NCBI GenBank assembly: GCA_028700095.1
Contig: JAQVTJ010000044.1
Span: forward strand, 1 to 12,246
Length of the DNA: 12,246 bases
Direction: 5' to 3'
DNA from: Methanobacterium sp.
GTDB lineage: Archaea > Methanobacteriota > Methanobacteria > Methanobacteriales > Methanobacteriaceae
The notes below the pieces were generated by a model. It was given only the letters and a program-made list of their open reading frames with translations, was not told where the DNA came from and searched no databases. The stretch's first letter is position 1; each line of letters opens with the position of its first letter. This document shows positions 7,250 through 12,246 of the stretch, piece after piece. The position numbers were made by a program, and so were the translations under genes.

Positions 7250-7951
7250 TTAATTTCTTTTAATAGCTTGAAATACTCCTTTACTATCATCTACAAAGAG
7301 TATGCATTTACCATTTACTGGGCATGGTTTTACAGATTTATCTGCATTGTTATGTATTATTCCTTTAGTAACTAATCTACCATCAAGGGTATAAATTGCA
7401 TCAATACCTGCTTCAATTAATTTTTCAACAAACTGAGAACCTAATAAATTTCTTATATTATCTTTAAGTAAGAATCTACCATCATTACCCATATATGCTA
7501 AACCAAGCCCGGCCATTGATCCTATTACACCATCTTCAGTTCCTCCAAGACCTTCAAGGCGAATATTAAGATTTTCAGCAAGTTTCCTTGCTTTTTTCTG
7601 TGTTAAAACAGTATCTTTAGCATCTTTGGCATATGCAATAAGTGAGGGTTTAATCTGACTTTCATGAGCAACTGAAAGCCCTGGATCACTTCCTTCAATA
7701 AAATCATTATAAATCTCTTCTTTAGCTATTTCAAAGATATTATCCATATTTTTTTTATTATCAGTATTAAGATGAATTACAGCACAACTATTATGTGATG
7801 TAAATGGAATATCTGGATGAACATAAAGTTGATGTCTTGTAACACCTTCTACTGGATATTTTTTTGAAAGCTTTGCAGCAATTGCCCTTGCAAGTCTTCC
7901 TGTGCCCCTTGAATTTAAACTATCTGTATCATCAACACAAACATAAATCAT
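7250..7951 (-). CDS. short TiaS-like protein
   Basis: A 233-residue cytoplasmic protein related to TiaS, the archaeal enzyme that uses ATP and agmatine to modify C34 of tRNA-Ile2. The N-terminus has the DDTD motif (residues 7-10) followed by a GTGRLAR segment. Residues 134-152 read GLGGTEDGVIGSMAGLGLA, resembling the G..G.IGALAA.G motif of TiaS. It is far shorter than TiaS (about 400 residues or more) and I see no OB-fold or zinc ribbon, so it is unlikely to be the tRNA enzyme itself. The C-terminal part (KPCPVNGKCILFVDD) is distinctive. ATG 7951 has a GAGGTT ribosome site about 9 nt upstream and the length looks intact. It may be a nucleotide-dependent enzyme with another substrate; this is inference. 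Confidence 0.65.
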   Translation of the reverse strand: MIYVCVDDTDSLNSRGTGRLARAIAAKLSKKYPVEGVTRHQLYVHPDIPFTSHNSCAVIHLNTDNKKNMDNIFEIAKEEIYNDFIEGSDPGLSVAHESQIKPSLIAYAKDAKDTVLTQKKARKLAENLNIRLEGLGGTEDGVIGSMAGLGLAYMGNDGRFLLKDNIRNLLGSQFVEKLIEAGIDAIYTLDGRLVTKGIIHNNADKSVKPCPVNGKCILFVDDSKGVFQAIKRN

Positions 7952-8184
7952 ATAAATAGAACCTCATTAAACTTTTTAACCATTATAAATATTATATTTT
8001 TTTTAATAATATTCTTTTTTTTTATTTTACAAGTAATAATTAATATAATATGATATAATATATTTTTTTTAATATTAGTTTTAATTTAATTACTGTATAT
8101 ATGATTGCATGTCGATATTTGAATAATAGGTATTTAATGTATATTAGATAGTATTTTAATTATTTATACTAAATTTACAATATG
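7952..8184. other. divergent promoter region
   Basis: Between the TiaS-like gene (minus) and the ABC operon (plus). No gene is seen. T-rich runs and TATA-like sequences lie on both strands. The importer promoter is at the right edge. Confidence 0.4.
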
Positions 8185-8205
8185 TTTATATATTCCTATC
8201 GATAG
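8185..8205 (+). promoter_or_regulatory. promoter of the ABC importer with palindromic operator candidate
   Basis: The TATA box TTTATATA (8185-8192) is followed after 3 nt by the perfect palindrome CTATCGATAG (8196-8205). The expected start of transcription is near 8212-8216. A dimeric repressor bound here would block polymerase recruitment. The ribosome site GAGGT (8224-8228) lies 9 nt before ATG 8238. The TATA box is well supported; the operator role is inference from position and symmetry. Confidence 0.5.
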
Positions 8206-8237
8206 AGTTTTAAAAATCCATATGAGGTATAATTTTA

Positions 8238-9301
8238 ATGATAAATCAAAAAATTATTATAATCACAATAACCGCAGTTTTAATTGTTATTGGGATAGTT
8301 GGAGTTTATATTGCTTACCAAGGACATGCTTCATTTTCAGAAAATCAAATAACTGATATGCTTGGAAGACAATGTAACATACCTGCCCATGTAAATAAAG
8401 TATATTCTCTAAGCTCATCAACCACTGTACTATTTTATATGCTTGCACCTGATAAAATGGTGGGATGGGATGAACCAAAAAGTCAAGAAGAAAAAAAGTA
8501 TATGTCTGATAAATATCAAAACCTCCCTGTATTTGGCGGAGGTAAAAAAGATGCTAATTATGAATCTATAATATCATCAAATCCAGATATTATCTTAATT
8601 GGCCATGGTGGTACAATAGAAGATGTTAATAATATACAGCAGAAATTTGGGAAATTACCCACTATAGATATTGAAGAAGATAATAACTTAACATCAATTA
8701 TACCTGCAATAACATTCCTTGGAAAAATATTAGGAAATACTGAAAAAGCAAATAAATTAACTAATTTCTATAACCAAGTATCAAAACAGGTAAATGATAT
8801 TATTGTAACCATTCCAGATGATCAGAAAAAAAGGTTTACTATGCAAAGGGTTCTGATGGTCTTAAAAGTTATGCTTATGGTGCTCAACATGTAAACCTTA
8901 TAAATATTTGTGGCGGAAAAAATATTGTGGAAGCATCACTAACTAAAGGAGGAATAGGTGTTTCAATGGAACTTATTCTACAATGGAATCCTGATATTAT
9001 CATTACCAGTGATATCCCATTCTATAATAGTGTATATACAAATTCAAAATGGCAGACAATAAATGCAGTTAAAAATAAAGAAATATATCTAGTACCACAA
9101 TCTCCTTACAACTGGTTTGAAGGCCCGCCAGGTGCTAATACAATATTAGGAATACCTTGGACTGCAAAAGTGCTTTATCCAGATAAATTTAAAGATTTAA
9201 ATCTGAAAGTACTTACAAAAGAGTTTTATTCAAAATATTATCATTATGATCTAACAGATTTACAAGTAGATAATATATTAAATTCTTCAGAACTTACATA
9301 A
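8238..9301 (+). pseudogene. iron-complex/corrinoid ABC transporter binding protein, frameshifted
   Basis: Extracytoplasmic solute-binding protein of the Peripla_BP_2 (BtuF/FepB/FhuD-like) class. It starts with a membrane anchor (IIIITITAVLIVIGIVGVYI) with no lipobox cysteine, then the DMLGR motif (residues 40-44), YSLSSSTTVLFYMLAPDKMV, SSNPDIILIG, and after the break WNPDIIITSD and EGPPGANTILGIPWTAKVLY, the usual C-terminal signature. The first frame runs out of the family pattern at 8826-8832, an A7 run; adding one A gives KKKVYYAKGSDGLKSYAYG and joins the two halves into 354 residues. The first frame alone ends at 8894 and the second has an internal ATG at 8927. The ligand is likely an iron chelate or corrinoid, but it cannot be told from sequence. 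It is the first gene of the importer operon. Confidence 0.8.
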
Positions 9302-9325
9302 AACCTTTTTTTTAGGTGAATAAAT

Positions 9326-10360
9326 TTGTTTAAATGGAAAATCAAAGAAAAAATTACATCCCAAATATCAGTAACTTTATTAATGATAATTCCATTAATT
9401 ATTCTATTTTTTCTTTCATTTCTAATTAGAAGATATCATATTTCTTCAGATGAAGTTATAATGGCATTAATATCTAAATTATTCTTTATTAACTCTAACT
9501 TACCTGTTACAGTTAATACAATAATTTTTGATATTAGATTACCCAGAATACTTGCAGCAATGATGATTGGAGCTTCATTATCCATTGCAGGTGCTGCTTT
9601 CCAGGGATTATTCCAAAATCCTTTGGTTTCCCCTGATAAACTAGGAGTTTCAGCAGGTGCAGGTTTTGGAGCAGCTTTAGCAATACTATTTTCAGCAAGC
9701 ATATTCATGATACAGGTTTCTGCATTTTTCTGGGGTTTAACAGCTGTTGGATTAACTTATTTCTTAGGCAGAGCTTTTAAGGGAACATCAATGCTTACAC
9801 TGGTTTTATGTGGTATTGCAATTGCTGCATTTTTCTCTGCACTTCTATCATTTATTAAATATGTTGCAGATCCATATGGCCAACTTCAAACCATTGTTTT
9901 CTGGCTTATGGGTAGTTTAACAGCAGTAACTAACCAGGATATAATAATAATGGGAATACCAATATTTATAGGGACACTTATACTTTTAATGGTAAGATGG
10001 AGGTTAAATGTGCTTTGTATGGGTGAAAAAGAATCTCAAACACTTGGAATAAATATTAAAAGATTACAGGCAATTATAATTATTTGCTGTACTATTATAA
10101 CAGCTTCTGCAGTAAGTGTATGTGGAATTATTGGTTGGATTGGTCTTGTAATTCCTCATGTTGCAAGGATGTTTGTAGGGCATGATCATAAAATATTATT
10201 ACCTACAAGCCTCATTTTAGGGGCGTTTTTCCTTCTTTTAATTGATGATATTGCAAGAACCATTACAATCACTGAAATTCCTCTTGGAATTTTAACAGCT
10301 ATTATTGGAGCTCCTTTCTTTTTATATCTTCTTATGAGAAGTAAAGAGGTGTGGTCATGA
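9326..10360 (+). CDS. FecCD-family ABC transporter permease
   Basis: A 344-residue integral membrane protein with about ten helices, the channel of a type II importer. The family motif is clear: DIRLPRILAAMMIGASLSIA, then GAAFQGLFQNPLVSPDKLG and VSAGAGFGAA near residues 70-120, and the cytoplasmic loop GLVIPHVARMFVGHDHK near residue 275 that contacts the ATPase. It begins with TTG at 9326, supported by AGGTGA 6 nt upstream and by the absence of a nearer ATG. The frame is intact, unlike both neighbours. It starts 24 nt after the binding-protein stop, and its own stop overlaps the ATPase start (ATGA at 10357-10360), which indicates translational coupling. Confidence 0.92.
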   Translation: MFKWKIKEKITSQISVTLLMIIPLIILFFLSFLIRRYHISSDEVIMALISKLFFINSNLPVTVNTIIFDIRLPRILAAMMIGASLSIAGAAFQGLFQNPLVSPDKLGVSAGAGFGAALAILFSASIFMIQVSAFFWGLTAVGLTYFLGRAFKGTSMLTLVLCGIAIAAFFSALLSFIKYVADPYGQLQTIVFWLMGSLTAVTNQDIIIMGIPIFIGTLILLMVRWRLNVLCMGEKESQTLGINIKRLQAIIIICCTIITASAVSVCGIIGWIGLVIPHVARMFVGHDHKILLPTSLILGAFFLLLIDDIARTITITEIPLGILTAIIGAPFFLYLLMRSKEVWS

Positions 10361-11132
10361 CTCATCTTATGGAAATGGTAGATGGAACATTTTCCTATAA
10401 TGATAATATTAATATTTTTAAAGATATTAACTTTGAAATTGGAAAAGGGGATATTTTCTGTATTTTAGGAGCTAATGCAACTGGAAAAACCACATTAATC
10501 AAATGTTTAAATGGTTTAATGAAATTAGATTCTGGTAAGGTTTTGTTAAATGGAGAAGATATTTATTCACTTAGCCACAGTGACAGAGCTAAAAATATAG
10601 GATATATTCCTCAAATACATAATTCAATATTTCCATTTAACATATTAGATATGGTATTAATGGAAGAGCACCGCATCTTAATATGTTTGAATCACCCTCT
10701 AAAAAAGATGTGAAAAAAGCAGAAGATGCCTTAAAATCTTTAAACATGTATCATATGAAAGATAAGTGTTATACTGAAATCAGTGGTGGAGAAAGACAAC
10801 TTGTTTTTATTGCAAGGGTTCTAACCCAAGAACCACGTGTTTTATTATTGGATGAACCCACATCTTACCTTGACTTTGGAAATCAGATAAGAACATTAAA
10901 TATTATAGAAAAATTATCTAAAAACGGTTTTACTGTGGTTATATCATCACATTTTCCTGATCAGGCATTTATTTCTGCAACTAAAGTTGCTATAATGAAA
11001 GGAACAAAATTTATAGATATTGGAACTCCCAAAGAAGTTATAACAGAAAAAAATATGGAAAAAACATATGGAATTAAGGTAAAAATTGTTGAGATAGATA
11101 ATAGAATCGCTTGTATTCCTTTAAAAATTTAA
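10357..11132 (+). pseudogene. iron-complex/corrinoid ABC transporter ATPase, frameshifted
   Basis: The cytoplasmic ATP-hydrolysing subunit of the importer. Counting from ATG 10357, it has Walker A GANATGKT (38-45), a Q-loop (YIPQ, Gln86), the signature SGGERQ (143-148), Walker B VLLLDEPTS (162-170), a D-loop YLD, and the switch histidine in VISSH (199). The reading frame breaks at 10662-10663: GTATTAATGGAAGAGC lacks one G compared with the family's MGRxPH motif; with GGG it reads VLMGRAPHLNMFESPSKK. The first frame stops at 10711-10713 and the second contains the signature and Walker B. With one base added the gene is exactly 259 codons, the usual length. The start is ATG 10357 (AAGAGGTG upstream, overlapping the permease stop) rather than GTG 10351. 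All catalytic motifs are intact. Confidence 0.85.
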
Positions 11133-11149
11133 AAAGATATATATAAAAT

Positions 11150-11186
11150 ATAATAGGTTATAATCTTTTTTTTTATATCCTATTAT
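11150..11186 (+). terminator. terminator after the ABC operon
   Basis: ATAATAGG (11150-11157) is complementary to CCTATTAT (11179-11186), and the loop contains nine T in a row at 11166-11174. It lies 18 nt after the ATPase stop. T runs are the main archaeal termination signal. Confidence 0.5.
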
Positions 11187-11227
11187 TATATGATATTTTA
11201 AAAAATATAAGGAGGATTCTTATTATA

Positions 11228-11626
11228 ATGTTAAGAAGGAGAGAAATTGAGAAATTATTTAAGTATCTAGAAAATAATAGTAACAAATTTTTTTTTGAAC
11301 ATGTTGCAGATAATGTTAAATGGACAGTTATGGGCACACATCCAATTGCAGGAGTTTATAATAGTAAAGAAGATTTTATAACACACACTTTCCTAAGGTT
11401 AAATAAACTTTTAATTGAAGGAATAATTTTAAAGATAAATAATATTATTATTCAAGATAACATAGCAGTGGTTGAAATGGAATCAATTTCAACTGCATTA
11501 AATAATAAACCATTTAATAATACTTATTGTTGGATTTGTGAATTTGAAAATGATATTATTGTAGAAGTACGTGCATATGTTGATTCTGTAATGGTGGAAA
11601 ATCTGATAAAAGAAAATGAAACATAA
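11228..11626 (+). CDS. NTF2/SnoaL-like fold protein
   Basis: A 132-residue soluble protein fitting the SnoaL-like nuclear transport factor 2 superfamily: an N-terminal helix pair, FFEHVADNVKWTVMGTHPIA followed by GVYNSKEDF (the usual W.V.G..P..G.Y..K..F pattern), and later strands (AVVEMESISTALN; NNTYCWICEFENDIIVEVRA followed by YVDS). The superfamily includes hydrolases, isomerases and binding proteins, so no reaction can be assigned. A strong GGAGG ribosome site precedes ATG 11228 by about 12 nt. It lies downstream of the importer but beyond a likely terminator, so it is probably a separate unit. The frame is intact. Confidence 0.75.
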   Translation: MLRRREIEKLFKYLENNSNKFFFEHVADNVKWTVMGTHPIAGVYNSKEDFITHTFLRLNKLLIEGIILKINNIIIQDNIAVVEMESISTALNNKPFNNTYCWICEFENDIIVEVRAYVDSVMVENLIKENET

Positions 11627-11659
11627 AAAAAAATATATATTATAACATTCTATTTATTC

Positions 11660-12169
11660 TCATATTTTTTTGCCTGACATTTTATCTACAGTATTTTTAA
11701 TAGATTTTATCCATGGAGTTAATGTATTTTCAATATTTTCATTATCCTCAATATTAGATTTTTTGTTGAATATATTTCTTTGATTAACATAGTCTTCAAG
11801 CCAATCAGCAAGCTCATAATCCGGTAATGTTTCTATAAAAACCCATGCATAACCCTCATGTTCAGGGCTTAAACTAAGTTTTCCTTCAACTATTTTTCCA
11901 GACATAATTATATGAACAGCACGTATAATATGTAAATTTTGTTCACAAGCACCTACAACATGGTTTAATTCAATTTTTAAATTACTTTCTTCATAAACTT
12001 CTCTTATTAATGCATGATCAAATGATTCATCAGGATTAACTTTCCCACCTGGAAGTTCCCATTTTCCAGGATTGGTTTTAGAATCAGTAGATCTTTTTAA
12101 TATGAGTATTTTACCATTGGAATTTTTAAGTAACACTCTTACTGCAAGGCCATAAATATGGTTTATCAT
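11660..12169 (-). CDS. Nudix hydrolase
   Basis: A 169-residue cytoplasmic pyrophosphohydrolase of the Nudix (MutT-like) family, cleaving a nucleoside diphosphate linked to another group. The Nudix box is at residues 42-64: G42, E48, R56-E57, E60-E61, as in G-x5-E-x7-RE-U-x-EE-x-G-U, except that the last glycine is Asn63. The catalytic and Mg-binding glutamates are all present. WELPGGK before the box and an N-terminal strand [20 protein letters not shown] are typical. The C-terminal 45 residues are charged and less conserved. Substrate is not predictable. ATG 12169 has an AGGTAG about 11 nt upstream. It converges with the NTF2-like gene with a 33-nt gap; 12170-12246 is AT-rich upstream DNA only. 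Confidence 0.93.
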   Translation of the reverse strand: MINHIYGLAVRVLLKNSNGKILILKRSTDSKTNPGKWELPGGKVNPDESFDHALIREVYEESNLKIELNHVVGACEQNLHIIRAVHIIMSGKIVEGKLSLSPEHEGYAWVFIETLPDYELADWLEDYVNQRNIFNKKSNIEDNENIENTLTPWIKSIKNTVDKMSGKKI

Positions 12170-12246
12170 GGTTTAATCTTCTACCTAAATTATGTTTTAT
12201 TTAATTTATTTTTCTATTTTTTTTTATATTTAAGAATATAAATATG

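Noticed and set aside
9436..9708. 90-codon minus-strand frame within the permease
   Set aside because: It is antisense to the conserved FecCD motif region, with no ribosome site or domain.
10351..10356. GTG start for the ATPase, two codons earlier
   Set aside because: The GTG is part of the ribosome-site region AAGAGGTG; ATG 10357 has correct spacing and the typical ATGA overlap.
1..12246. CRISPR array, prophage or intact insertion sequence
   Set aside because: No regularly spaced repeats, integrase, transposase or phage structural gene were seen on either strand.

Overview
The window looks like a piece of a chromosome from a very AT-rich methanogenic archaeon of the Methanobacteriales, most like Methanosphaera. 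The evidence is archaeal TATA-type promoters, GGTGA/GAGGTG ribosome sites, a DUF2769 cysteine-rich protein, a TiaS-like protein, an archaeal-type cysteine desulfidase, and an adhesin-like beta-helix surface protein with a DUF11-like domain. The genus is an inference from gene content and composition, not from a search.

Layout. 1-265 (minus) is the 5' part of an ExoD-family membrane protein cut by the window edge. 509-1128 (plus) is a broken gene of unknown family. 1129-1386 holds an unusually GC-rich patch and the promoter of a cysteine desulfidase gene (1387-2681, plus; last ~33 codons out of frame). 2806-2910 (minus) is a 34-residue membrane micro-ORF in an otherwise gene-poor stretch with long T tracts. 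3341-3963 (minus) is a two-gene unit: a four-helix membrane protein followed by an XRE-type regulator. 4246-5983 (minus) is a damaged adhesin-like gene. 6500-6584 (minus) is tRNA-Ser(CGA). 6753-7067 (plus) encodes the DUF2769 protein and 7250-7951 (minus) the TiaS-like protein. 8238-11132 (plus) is a binding protein / permease / ATPase operon for an iron complex or corrinoid. 11228-11626 (plus) is an NTF2/SnoaL-fold protein and 11660-12169 (minus) a Nudix hydrolase.

How the genes work together. The clearest functional unit is the ABC importer: a membrane-anchored binding protein, a FecCD permease starting with TTG, and an ATPase whose ATG overlaps the permease stop (ATGA). A TATA box and a perfect 10-bp palindrome lie just upstream, a plausible operator for metal- or cofactor-dependent control. 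The XRE regulator and its membrane partner form a second small unit.

The most striking property of the window is damage. Five genes (unknown gene, cysteine desulfidase, adhesin twice, binding protein, ATPase) show six reading-frame breaks, and every one is repaired by adding one base. This uniform polarity argues for undercalled bases in the assembly, although true gene decay or slippage at A tracts is possible. The adhesin and the unknown gene carry further lesions that a missing base does not simply explain. I found no phage, CRISPR array or intact insertion sequence, and nothing I can firmly call a new system. The best leads are the palindrome in the importer promoter, the membrane micro-ORF, the GC-rich intergenic patch and the short TiaS paralogue.
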